Source of the DNA: Bacteroidota bacterium
GTDB taxonomy: Bacteria; Bacteroidota; Bacteroidia; Chitinophagales; Chitinophagaceae
Length of the DNA stretch: 46,648 bases
Assembly: GCA_013286835.1 (NCBI GenBank)
Contig: JABDEZ010000008.1
Location: forward strand, 1-46,648
Direction: 5' to 3'
The translations under genes and the position numbers were made by a program. Below the pieces are notes generated by a model. The model saw only the letters and a program-made list of their open reading frames with translations, had not been told where the DNA came from and made no database searches. This document shows positions 18,349 to 26,201 of the stretch, in pieces (position 1 is the stretch's first letter; each line of letters starts with the position of its first letter).

Positions 18349-19881
18349 ATGAAAAGAACACTCATCGGCGTGAGCTTGCTGTGCATCGGGGCAGCTACTA
18401 TACTTTCAGCATGCTCTTCGAAAAAATCAACTGGTACTGGTGTATCCTCCAAGACAGGTTGGAATTATAACGACCCTAAGCTGGGCGGTTTTGACGTTCC
18501 AAACTTTACCGGACAGAAACTCGGGCCAGGTCTGGTTCTGGTTGAAGGAGGTCGTTTCACAATGGGGATGACTGAAGAAGACCTTACAGGTGAGCGCAAT
18601 AATATTCCACGTACAGTATCAGTATCTTCCTTCTATATGGATGAAACTGAAGTTTCTAACGTTGACTATCGTGAATATACATACTGGATGAACCGTACGT
18701 ATGCATCGGATTATCCTGAAGTTGTTGCTAAATCAATGCCGGATGAAACAGTATGGCGCCAAGCCCTTTCTTACAATGAGCCATTGGTACAATATTATTT
18801 CCGCACAGCAGCCTACAATAACTACCCTGTAGTTGGTGTAAACTGGAGCCAGGCTAACGATTATTGCAAATGGCGCAGTGACCGCGTTAATGAGTATATA
18901 CTTATTAAGAACGGCCAACTGAAGAAAAACCCTAACCAGGTGAATGAAGATGAATTTTCTACTGAAACATATGTTAATGGTCAGTATGACGGAGCTGCCG
19001 GTACTCACAAAAAGAAAGACCTCGATCCAGGAGGGTCTGGCAAACGTAATAGTACTTATGCCGATGGTTACCTGTTGCCAAACTACCGCCTGCCAACAGA
19101 AGCAGAGTGGGAATATGCTGCCCTTGGCCTGATAGGCAACAATCCTGAACCAGCTACACGCCGTCGCCGTGGCGAAGAAGTTATCACAGAACGTAATACA
19201 TATCCATGGGGTGCTAAGAACACAACCCGTTATGGTCTTCGTAACGAATACCAAGGTGAATTCTTAGGTAACTTCAAACGTGGTGAAGGTGATAACATGG
19301 GTATTGCCGGTGCACTTAACGACAATGCTGACATACCAGCTCCAGTATATTCTTATCAGCCGAACGCATTTGGTCTTTATAATATGGCCGGTAATGTGAG
19401 CGAATGGACATTAGATACTTACCGTCCAACTTCTCACCAGGATGTTAATGATTTCCGTCCTTTCCGTGGTAATATTTATACTGCTTACAAACGCGTTGCA
19501 GAAGACAACTCACTGGAAGACAAGGATAGCCTTGGCCACCTGCCAGTACGTACTTTAACTCCTGATGATCTGGCTAATAACAACCGTGTTGAAAACAGGA
19601 ATGCTGACGTAAGGGGTTTTGAAGATGGCGATAGCACATCGAACTACGTTTACAACTTTGGTAACTCAACACTGGTTAATGATGATGCTAAAGTTATTAA
19701 AGGTGCATCATGGAACGACCGCGCATACTATATGTCTCCAGGTACACGCCGTTTTATGCAAGCTAACCAAGCCAGCGCTACTGTAGGTTTCCGTTGCGTA
19801 ATGGATCGCCTGGGTAGCCCAGATGGTAACGAAGAACGTGGTGGTAACTACTTTGGCAAAGAAAGTAAGCATACTAAATAA
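18349..19881 (+). CDS. gldJ: Gliding motility/type IX secretion lipoprotein GldJ
   Basis: 510 residues. The lipobox LSAC gives a lipidated Cys22. Most of the chain (about 60-490) is a formylglycine-generating-enzyme-like (SUMF1) fold, with signatures such as GGRFTMGM, SFYMDETEVSNVDYREY, PVVGVNWSQANDYCKWRS, YRLPTEAEWEYAA, GNVSEWTLDTYRP and GFRCVMD. In this family the fold is structural. GldJ and its paralogue GldK could be confused, but the position beside porU/porV favours GldJ, as in Flavobacterium. Arg, Gly and Asn codons lean strongly to CGT/CGC, GGT and AAC, unlike the neighbours, suggesting high expression. A strong terminator follows. Confidence 0.93.
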   Translation: MKRTLIGVSLLCIGAATILSACSSKKSTGTGVSSKTGWNYNDPKLGGFDVPNFTGQKLGPGLVLVEGGRFTMGMTEEDLTGERNNIPRTVSVSSFYMDETEVSNVDYREYTYWMNRTYASDYPEVVAKSMPDETVWRQALSYNEPLVQYYFRTAAYNNYPVVGVNWSQANDYCKWRSDRVNEYILIKNGQLKKNPNQVNEDEFSTETYVNGQYDGAAGTHKKKDLDPGGSGKRNSTYADGYLLPNYRLPTEAEWEYAALGLIGNNPEPATRRRRGEEVITERNTYPWGAKNTTRYGLRNEYQGEFLGNFKRGEGDNMGIAGALNDNADIPAPVYSYQPNAFGLYNMAGNVSEWTLDTYRPTSHQDVNDFRPFRGNIYTAYKRVAEDNSLEDKDSLGHLPVRTLTPDDLANNNRVENRNADVRGFEDGDSTSNYVYNFGNSTLVNDDAKVIKGASWNDRAYYMSPGTRRFMQANQASATVGFRCVMDRLGSPDGNEERGGNYFGKESKHTK

Positions 19882-19902
19882 ACATAACTTAATATAATAC
19901 AT

Positions 19903-19931
19903 AAAAAACCTCCTTTTTAAGGAGGTTTTTT
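19903..19931 (+). terminator. Terminator of gldJ
   Basis: Perfect 11-bp stem AAAAAACCTCC/GGAGGTTTTTT around a 7-base loop, followed by TATTTTTAG. It starts 21 bases after the gldJ stop and separates gldJ from murF. Confidence 0.9.
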
Positions 19932-19976
19932 TATTTTTAGGGAAGTTTACAGCGCTCATTAATAATTCAGTTTCTA

Positions 19977-21269
19977 TTGGAAATTTCAGCTTTATACCAG
20001 ATCTATCTCAGTTATCCATCTGTGCAGACCGATACCCGCAAGCTTAAGGAAGGGGATATTTACTTTGCACTAAAAGGCCCATCTTTTGACGGTAATACAT
20101 TTGCGCTGCAAGCACTGGAAGCAGGAGCGGCATATGCTGTAGTTGATAACCCTGTATATGTACCGTATGACAGGTGTATAGTGGTGCCAGATGTGCTGGA
20201 TACACTGCAGCAACTTGCCCGCTACCACAGGATGCAGTTTCAAATCCCGTTTATAGCCATTACAGGATCTAATGGTAAAACCACAACAAAAGAACTTATT
20301 ACAGCAGTGCTTAGCGCCAAGTATAAAGTATATGCTACTGAAGGTAACCTGAACAACCATATAGGTGTACCGTTGACCTTACTTAAGATAAAAAATGATG
20401 CGGAGTTTGCTGTGATAGAAATGGGAGCAAACCACCAAAAAGAAATAGAAGGATATTGCAAAATAGCTATGCCCACGCATGGTATTATAACCAATAGCGG
20501 CAAGGCACATATTGAAGGCTTTGGTGGCTTGGAAGGGGTAAGGAAGGGGAAAGGAGAGCTTTACGATTATATAAGAGCAACGGGGGGGACTATCTTCAGG
20601 AATACAGACCTTGACTACCTGGAAGGTATGGCAACTGGAATTAGAATGCAGGTGACCTACGGCAGCGCAAATGCTACATATATAGGGCGGCCAATTTTGT
20701 CTGGGGTGTTTTTGAAAGTGGCTGTACTAACCAGGCATGCTGAAGCTGTACTGGATACACAGCTTGTGGGGGCCTATAACTTCCCAAATGTGATGGTGTC
20801 TGCAGCTGTGGGGTTGCATTTTGGAATAGGGATTGATACTATAAAAACAGCGATAGCAGCATATAACCCAGACAACAGCAGATCGCAATGGTTGGAGAAG
20901 GGTGGTAACAGAGTAATACTTGATGCGTACAATGCTAACCCTACCAGCATGGAGGCCGCTATTACCAACTTTGCCCAGATGGACCTACCACATAAAATGC
21001 TTTGGATAGGAGGAATGAAAGAAATGGGAGCTGATGAACAACTAGAACATGCGGCGCTTGTTGCACTAATTGGCAAGTATGATTGGCAGGATGTGCTATT
21101 AGTAGGACCTGAATTTAAGACGGTACAGACTGTTTACAAATGGTTTGCAGACTCTGCTGCTGCTGCTGAATATATAAGGCAACATAGGTCGGCAAATAGC
21201 TCAATATTGATAAAAGGATCGCGGGGGAGTAAGATGGAAGTGTTATTGGCTGCTATATCCGAAGATTAG
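19977..21269 (+). CDS. murF: MurF UDP-MurNAc-tripeptide--D-Ala-D-Ala ligase
   Basis: 430 residues. It adds D-Ala-D-Ala to UDP-MurNAc-tripeptide, the last cytoplasmic step of peptidoglycan precursor synthesis. The N-terminal domain has VQTDTRKLKEGDIYFALKGP, the substrate-binding segment of MurF. The ATP loop is GSNGKTTTK (97-105), followed by EGNLNNHIGVPLTLL and EMGANHQKEIEGYC. The C-terminal domain starts near DNSRSQWLEKGG. There is no ATG between the upstream in-frame TAG (19938-19940) and the conserved N-terminus, so translation most likely starts at TTG 19977. No Shine-Dalgarno site is visible. It follows gldJ after a terminator. Confidence 0.95.
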   Translation: MEISALYQIYLSYPSVQTDTRKLKEGDIYFALKGPSFDGNTFALQALEAGAAYAVVDNPVYVPYDRCIVVPDVLDTLQQLARYHRMQFQIPFIAITGSNGKTTTKELITAVLSAKYKVYATEGNLNNHIGVPLTLLKIKNDAEFAVIEMGANHQKEIEGYCKIAMPTHGIITNSGKAHIEGFGGLEGVRKGKGELYDYIRATGGTIFRNTDLDYLEGMATGIRMQVTYGSANATYIGRPILSGVFLKVAVLTRHAEAVLDTQLVGAYNFPNVMVSAAVGLHFGIGIDTIKTAIAAYNPDNSRSQWLEKGGNRVILDAYNANPTSMEAAITNFAQMDLPHKMLWIGGMKEMGADEQLEHAALVALIGKYDWQDVLLVGPEFKTVQTVYKWFADSAAAAEYIRQHRSANSSILIKGSRGSKMEVLLAAISED

Positions 21270-21342
21270 CAAGGAGCATTACATTCGTTCTCTACGGCTG
21301 TATTATGTACAAAGGCGTAATTATTGGGAGGTATTGAAGATG

Positions 21343-21633
21343 TTATTCTTCCTTGCCTACAATTGTGTCTATTTTTGTGCACATGTCGCTAAGCTCACTT
21401 TTGAGATAGGGACTATTAAAAGCTTCTGTGGCGCTGTCTGCCGCATACATAAGGAGGCACATAGCTATGAAATCCTGATCGTCCTTGCCGGCGTAGCGCG
21501 TTCTCATTTCCGTTATTTTATCGTCGGCAAGCTTCACGGCAGTGCGTACGGCGCTTTCTTCATCGGGCTTGATGCGTATGCGGTAGCTGCGGCCAGCGAG
21601 CCATAGATTTACAGGTATGAGGTTGTCTGCCAT
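21343..21633 (-). CDS. zapA: ZapA-like cell division protein
   Basis: 96 residues, the normal size for ZapA, which crosslinks FtsZ filaments at the division ring. The N-terminal beta segment LIPVNLWLAGRSYRIRIKPDEE is typical, followed by an amphipathic helix with repeated hydrophobic spacing that would form the tetramer coiled coil. It starts 10 bases after lspA and should be co-transcribed with it. The family is sequence-diverse, so the call rests on length and the N-terminal pattern. Confidence 0.85.
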   Translation of the reverse strand: MADNLIPVNLWLAGRSYRIRIKPDEESAVRTAVKLADDKITEMRTRYAGKDDQDFIAMCLLMYAADSATEAFNSPYLKSELSDMCTKIDTIVGKEE

Positions 21634-21643
21634 GAGATAAGCT

Positions 21644-22273
21644 TTATTGTGTTACTGCTTGTACAGGCACTCTTTTATGTATGAGCCTTTTCTGGAAAAA
21701 CACTAATGTAAGAACACCTATAGAAATTGCGGCATCGGCAATATTAAAAACAGGTTCGAAGAAAACAAAATCGCTGCCGCCAATAAAAGGCACCCAGCCC
21801 GGCATGCGGGTATCTACGATAGGGAAGTACAGCATATCGACCACACGGCCGTGCAGGAAGTGTGCGTAGCCCTGGCCTACCTGGGCTACATTGGCCAGGT
21901 GATAAGAACTTTCTGTGAATATCATACCGTAAAACATGCTATCTATAAGGTTGCCCAAAGCACCAGCAAGGATAAGCGAGCCGCAAATAATGGCACCCTT
22001 GCTGTACTTCTTTACTACAAGGCTTTTTAGCATAAAAAAGCCTAGAATGACTGCCACAAGACGAAATAATGTAAGTATGACCTTACCGATATCAGCATTG
22101 CCAAGCCTCATGCCAAAGGCCATGCCTTCATTCTCGATAAAGTGCAGCCTGAACCAGTGACCAATGACATTTACTTCCTGGCCATAATAAAAATGAGTTT
22201 TGATATAATATTTTAATAGCTGGTCGCAAACAATAACTATAAGGACAATAAATATGGCACTACGATATTTCAC
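21644..22273 (-). CDS. lspA: Lipoprotein signal peptidase (signal peptidase II)
   Basis: 209 residues, inner-membrane aspartyl protease that cuts prolipoproteins before the lipidated Cys. Four membrane segments are visible. Family motifs include DQLLKYY (D17), FIENEGMAFG, GALGNLID, HGRVVDMLYFP with catalytic Asp146, and FNIADAAISIG with catalytic Asp180. The loop between GNLID and HGRVVD is about 25 residues longer than in Proteobacteria, which I recall as normal for Bacteroidota LspA. Likely clients in this window are GldJ, Omp28 and the glutaminyl cyclase. It is followed closely by zapA. Confidence 0.96.
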   Translation of the reverse strand: MKYRSAIFIVLIVIVCDQLLKYYIKTHFYYGQEVNVIGHWFRLHFIENEGMAFGMRLGNADIGKVILTLFRLVAVILGFFMLKSLVVKKYSKGAIICGSLILAGALGNLIDSMFYGMIFTESSYHLANVAQVGQGYAHFLHGRVVDMLYFPIVDTRMPGWVPFIGGSDFVFFEPVFNIADAAISIGVLTLVFFQKRLIHKRVPVQAVTQ

Positions 22274-22292
22274 AAGTAAAAAGCTTTGAATT

Positions 22293-22300
22293 CAAAGATA
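22293..22300 (-). promoter_or_regulatory. -7 element upstream of lspA-zapA
   Basis: TATCTTTG on the minus strand, 19 bases before the lspA ATG. No TTG lies at the expected distance. It suggests lspA-zapA can be transcribed independently of the cyclase gene. Confidence 0.45.
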
Positions 22301-22365
22301 CAGTTGTCTTTATTTAAATCAGAATTATTGCGTTACTGTTTGTGGCTGTAAAGCTTATAAAAATG

Positions 22366-23358
22366 TTAAACAGGTTGCGCGGTATCGTAGATAACCTGCA
22401 ACAGCGTTTGCCCTACAGCCTTCAGTGTGCCTTTGTCTATTATCTGCATATTATCGTTATGGGTATGCCAGTGTGGTGCAAAAGGCGACTCGCTCTCGTT
22501 GAGATTGATGATATCTACTGTAGGGATGTTGGCTATTTTATTCACCGGTAAGTGATCATCGGTAATAGAAGGCCCGTTGACAAAAGGGAAATATGATGAG
22601 TAGCCAGCTTTAACTGCAGCCTGCCAAATATTTTGCTGTACTGCAGGTGCGTATTGTTGAGAGAGCCCCTCCATTGGGAAACGGGCATTGGTAGCGCCTA
22701 CCATATCGAGCAGGATGCCAAAGCTGGCTTTGTAACCAGGTACGTGTGGATTGTTGGCCCAGTATTGGGTACCCAGGCAATAAGAATCTTCGCCCCACTC
22801 AGAGCGGCCGTAGTCTTCAACATCTGTAAGCAATATGTCAATACCCAAGTTGTTAGGGATCGGGGATGTCTTGAGTATATTGGCTATTTCTATTAGCACA
22901 GCAACACCACTACCTCCGTCATCGGCTGCCAATATGGGTTTGTCTTTGTCTTTTGTGTCCATGTCGGCCCATGGGCGGCTGTCCCAATGGGTGAGCAGCA
23001 AAATGCGTTTGGTGGCATTGGGGTGTATAACACCAATAAGGTTGATGCAAGGCATTACTTTGCCATCGCCGCCTTTTACCATTGTTTTTTGAGTGTAAAC
23101 GGTATCGCAAACCTTTTGCAACTTGCTGCGCATCCAATTGGCGCAGGCCTGCTGGGCGGGAGTGCCCGGTACCCGTGGGCCAAAACTGACCTGTGTGGCT
23201 ATGTAGTTGTAAGCGCTATCTGCATTAAACTCAGGCAAAGCAACCTGTTTCGCCTGTGTTGTATCGGTTGTTGTGGTAGCCGCGGGATGGTTGTTGCACC
23301 CCGTGCCTGGCAGGCCTATGCTAAGTGTTACAATGATAATTGCAATGTAAAATTTCAT
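22366..23358 (-). CDS. Glutaminyl-peptide cyclotransferase, type II (M28-like lipoprotein)
   Basis: 330 residues from the ATG at 23356-23358; the frame runs 15 codons further but the signal peptide starts here. Cys21 in GTGC is the probable lipidation site. The catalytic domain matches animal-type glutaminyl cyclases: THWDSRPWAD, AADDGGSG (zinc Asp146), DVEDYG (base Glu181, ligand Asp182 where animal enzymes have Glu), LLDMVGA (Asp218), DDHLPV (Asp268) and SPFAPHWHTHNDN (zinc His298). It would convert N-terminal Gln of exported proteins to pyroglutamate in the periplasm. M28 aminopeptidase is the usual automatic label, but SPF...WHT and LLDMVGA argue for the cyclase. Confidence 0.88.
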   Translation of the reverse strand: MKFYIAIIIVTLSIGLPGTGCNNHPAATTTTDTTQAKQVALPEFNADSAYNYIATQVSFGPRVPGTPAQQACANWMRSKLQKVCDTVYTQKTMVKGGDGKVMPCINLIGVIHPNATKRILLLTHWDSRPWADMDTKDKDKPILAADDGGSGVAVLIEIANILKTSPIPNNLGIDILLTDVEDYGRSEWGEDSYCLGTQYWANNPHVPGYKASFGILLDMVGATNARFPMEGLSQQYAPAVQQNIWQAAVKAGYSSYFPFVNGPSITDDHLPVNKIANIPTVDIINLNESESPFAPHWHTHNDNMQIIDKGTLKAVGQTLLQVIYDTAQPV

Positions 23359-23380
23359 GAAATGACCTTTGTTATTGTAA

Positions 23381-23406
23381 AAATGCCTTGTCTGGGCAGA
23401 CAAGGC
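23381..23406 (-). terminator. Terminator between omp28 and glutaminyl cyclase
   Basis: Perfect 9-bp stem GCCTTGTCT/AGACAAGGC with a 4-base loop, followed on the minus strand by ATTTTTAC. It lies 26 bases after the omp28 stop, so omp28 and the cyclase are probably separate units or only partly co-transcribed. Confidence 0.75.
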
Positions 23407-23432
23407 AAATAATTTTAAATTCTTAAGCTTTA

Positions 23433-24305
23433 TTAATTACCGGCAAAAGGAGCCTGAGTAGTTTGCAAAACATCAATAGCGCCTGTTGACGCATCTGTAA
23501 CAAAAGCTACAACCCTGCAGTGCAGAGGATTGAATAATACTTTGGTTGAAACGTTATATAAGTAGTATAGTTTAACCACACGGCCAGCTTCTTTAATAGC
23601 GGGAGATATTACATTGCCGGAAGGCACACTGGTAACCAGATCGCGGAAAACGCCGGTGTATAAATAATTGCTGTCAACCACAAGGTTCTGATCTTCCTGT
23701 AAGTCGTAAAGACTATCTTCTACTATTGCAACATTAATATTTTGATTGGAGCTATTAGCCTGTGTGTAAGCTATGGTGACAGCTATAGTATCTGTAGCAG
23801 CAGCTGCATTATAATGGCTGGAAACATACAGATTAATACCGCTGGCAACAGAAGTGCGTGCTGCTATTGCAGACGGCCATTTGTCTTTTGTGAGCTGCAG
23901 GCTAGTGCCATAGACAACCCTGTCTATACCGCCTTCAGGCATGCCTGCGATGCCACCATATATTTGCGTGCCTATTGCAGTGCCCTTATCGGTACGGAAA
24001 TCATATACGCTGCCGGGATAAGGATCGCCCTGCGGGAAGCTTTTAGGATGAATACCTATGGGAATAAGCTGACTGCCATATGAAGTCAGTAAGCTATTGA
24101 TGACATCGTGTGCAGCCGGACAGTTAGAGCAGCTACAACCCGTGAACTCTTCCAGCAATACGTTGTGTGCCTGCGGTGTTTCTACAGAAGCTACGTATGT
24201 AGTATCGTTAAGTGTTTTAGAACCTCCTATAAGTGGTAGGTCTGTTTCTTTGCAGCTTGCTAATAAAAGCACAACAGCCGAGGAAAGTAATACTATTTTT
24301 TTCAT
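23433..24305 (-). CDS. Omp28-family outer-membrane lipoprotein
   Basis: 290 residues. The lipobox LLASC places the lipid on Cys18. The next domain has a thioredoxin-like opening, NVLLEEFTGCSCSNCPAAHD, with Cys57, Cys59 and Cys62, followed by IPIGIHPKSFPQGDPYP, then a beta-rich C-terminal half. This is the Omp28-related family of Bacteroidota, described as outer-membrane adhesion or redox-like proteins with uncertain function. The Cys-x2-Cys of the thioredoxin-like motif is intact, so a disulfide role is possible. A -7 element lies just upstream and a terminator downstream, consistent with a single-gene unit. Confidence 0.85.
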   Translation of the reverse strand: MKKIVLLSSAVVLLLASCKETDLPLIGGSKTLNDTTYVASVETPQAHNVLLEEFTGCSCSNCPAAHDVINSLLTSYGSQLIPIGIHPKSFPQGDPYPGSVYDFRTDKGTAIGTQIYGGIAGMPEGGIDRVVYGTSLQLTKDKWPSAIAARTSVASGINLYVSSHYNAAAATDTIAVTIAYTQANSSNQNINVAIVEDSLYDLQEDQNLVVDSNYLYTGVFRDLVTSVPSGNVISPAIKEAGRVVKLYYLYNVSTKVLFNPLHCRVVAFVTDASTGAIDVLQTTQAPFAGN

Positions 24306-24324
24306 GAATGTGTACTGTAATAGA

Positions 24325-24332
24325 CAAATTTA
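24325..24332 (-). promoter_or_regulatory. -7 element upstream of omp28
   Basis: TAAATTTG on the minus strand, 19 bases before the omp28 ATG. No TTG at the expected spacing. Confidence 0.45.
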
Positions 24333-24388
24333 AGAATATTATTAATGCGGCGCGCATTGTTTTGAAATGCAGGATGACGGTTTTCGAT

Positions 24389-24396
24389 TAACTTTA
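24389..24396 (+). promoter_or_regulatory. Near-consensus -7 element at rbfA
   Basis: TAACTTTA, one mismatch to TAnnTTTG, ends only 6 bases before the rbfA ATG at 24403. If used, the message would be leaderless or nearly so. Confidence 0.3.
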
Positions 24397-24402
24397 CTCA
24401 TT

Positions 24403-24786
24403 ATGGAAGAAAGTAAAAGACAAAAGCAGGTAGCCAAGCTGATACTGGAAGAGATGAGCGCTATTTTTCAGCGTGAGGGTATGAATATAGTTGACGGAGG
24501 AATGATCTCTATTTCGAAGGTTGTGGTGACCCCCGACCTACTGGAGGCGCGTATATATGTTAGCTTCTTTCAGATAAAGGACCCAGAAGCAATGTTGCAT
24601 AAAATAGTGGACCGGACATCTGAATGGCGCAAATTCCTGGGATTGAAGGTTAAAAATCAACTGCGCAGGGTGCCCGAACTGCAATTTTACAATGATGATA
24701 CCCTGGACTATGTGGCTAAGATGGACGAGATCTTCAAGAAAATAAATGAAGAACGCGACCAGACAAAAACAGAGACAGAACAATAA
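24403..24786 (+). CDS. rbfA: Ribosome-binding factor A
   Basis: 127 residues from the ATG at 24403. The frame runs 12 codons further upstream, but MEESKRQKQVAKLILEEMS is the family N-terminus. RbfA has a KH-like fold and binds the 30S subunit during 16S rRNA 5'-end maturation. VVVTPDLLEARIYVSFF and LRRVPELQFYNDDTLDYVAKMDEIF are the conserved core strands and last helix. Its stop codon overlaps the ATG of the next gene by one base (TAATG), indicating translational coupling with the permease. Confidence 0.95.
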   Translation: MEESKRQKQVAKLILEEMSAIFQREGMNIVDGGMISISKVVVTPDLLEARIYVSFFQIKDPEAMLHKIVDRTSEWRKFLGLKVKNQLRRVPELQFYNDDTLDYVAKMDEIFKKINEERDQTKTETEQ

Positions 24787-26021
24787 TGAACGGAACGCTG
24801 GTATGGAGCCTGGCCAGCAGGTACCTGTTGGGCAAACGATCGGCCAATGCAGCGCCGTTGCTTTCGCGCATAAGCATGGCGGCAATAGCTGTAGGCAGCG
24901 GAGCTATGATTGTTTTGTTCTCGGTATTTAATGGGTTTGATTTCCTGGTGAAAGACCTATATAAATCGTTTTACCCGGAAATAAAAATAACAGCTGCACG
25001 TGGCAAATTCTTTAACATGCCGGCAGTGCAATATGATGCTTTACAACACATGGCAGGTGTGAAATACGCATCGTCTGTGATAGAGGACAATGTGCTTGCC
25101 AACAGCGATGAAGAACAGATAGTTGCTACTCTGAAAGGTATAGATAGTAATTACTTTAAAGTAAATGACATTAAGCAATATATAATTGTAGGCAGCGATT
25201 CTGTTGCGACCTTCCCCAAGGCTACGGCTATATTTGGTGCAAGGCTGGCTAACCAGGTGGGGGCAGATGTGAATAATGCGTTCAGCACAGTAATGCTCTA
25301 CTACCCCAATACAAAACTAACCTCTCCTACACTTGATCCATCTGCTGCATTCCAGTCGGTAAACCTGAAACCGGATGGCGCATTCAGGATACAGGATGAT
25401 TTCGACAGCAAGTATGTGCTGGCTGCGGCAACAGTGGTGCAAGACCTTTTCCAAGAGCCAGGCAAATATTCATCGGTAGAAATAGCGCTTGAAAAAGGCA
25501 CAAATGCAGATGATGTAAAAAAACAGTTGCAAGGTGTGCTGGGTGCTGCTTACAAGGTGGAGACACGTTTTGAACAGAATAAGACTTTGTACATGGTATT
25601 GCGTACCGAGAAGTGGGCGGTTTATGCCATTTTGCTGCTTGTACTATTCATAGCTTCTTTTAACATGGTAGGTGCGTTGTCTATGCTTGTGCTGGAGAAA
25701 CAGAAGGATATGGCTATACTGAAGGCAATGGGTGCACCTGCGGCATCAATACGTACAATTTTTTTGCTGGAAGGTATGCTTTGGGCCCTTACTGGTGGGG
25801 GGATAGGTATATTGCTGGGCACACTGATATGCGTAGGTCAGCAGCATTTTAAATGGATAAAATTAGGTGGGGGCTTTATTATAGATGCATACCCAATACT
25901 TTTTCAGTGGAATGACTTCGCACTGGTACTTGTTACTATTATAGTAGTTGGGTTCCTTGCGGCCATTTACCCTTCTTACAAGGCTACACGGACAGAAAAT
26001 GTGGGGTTGCGCGCGGCGTAA
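24786..26021 (+). CDS. FtsX/LolE-type ABC permease
   Basis: 411 residues with the MacB/FtsX permease layout: one membrane segment near 25-47, a large periplasmic domain (about 50-270), and three C-terminal segments (about 278-300, 325-350, 372-395). The EKQKDMAILKAMGAPAASIR segment is the cytoplasmic coupling helix that contacts the ATPase. The N-terminal LASRYLLGKRSANAAPLLSRISMAAIAVG resembles LolC/LolE, which release lipoproteins from the inner membrane. No ATPase gene is adjacent, so it must pair with a LolD-like protein elsewhere. It overlaps rbfA by one base. Confidence 0.88.
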   Translation: MNGTLVWSLASRYLLGKRSANAAPLLSRISMAAIAVGSGAMIVLFSVFNGFDFLVKDLYKSFYPEIKITAARGKFFNMPAVQYDALQHMAGVKYASSVIEDNVLANSDEEQIVATLKGIDSNYFKVNDIKQYIIVGSDSVATFPKATAIFGARLANQVGADVNNAFSTVMLYYPNTKLTSPTLDPSAAFQSVNLKPDGAFRIQDDFDSKYVLAAATVVQDLFQEPGKYSSVEIALEKGTNADDVKKQLQGVLGAAYKVETRFEQNKTLYMVLRTEKWAVYAILLLVLFIASFNMVGALSMLVLEKQKDMAILKAMGAPAASIRTIFLLEGMLWALTGGGIGILLGTLICVGQQHFKWIKLGGGFIIDAYPILFQWNDFALVLVTIIVVGFLAAIYPSYKATRTENVGLRAA

Positions 26022-26127
26022 AATGGGTAAGCTTTTTTATGAAACTCAGACTTCATTGCCACTAATATACAAAAGGAACTAAGCAGGCAGTTTATATTCG
26101 TTTTGAAGTTTAAATTGTATAAAAAAT

Positions 26128-26157
26128 AAAGAGTCTGAAGTTGTTTTCAGACTCTTT
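26128..26157. terminator. Bidirectional terminator between permease and ureohydrolase genes
   Basis: Perfect 11-bp stem AAAGAGTCTGA/TCAGACTCTTT with an 8-base loop. On the minus strand it is followed by ATTTTTTATAC, so it ends the ureohydrolase transcript well; plus-strand efficiency is less certain. The preceding stretch 26022-26127 holds no gene. Confidence 0.8.
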
Positions 26158-26201
26158 GCGGATTTCAATATCAAAACATGGTTATGTACCAGTTATAGCA
26201 A

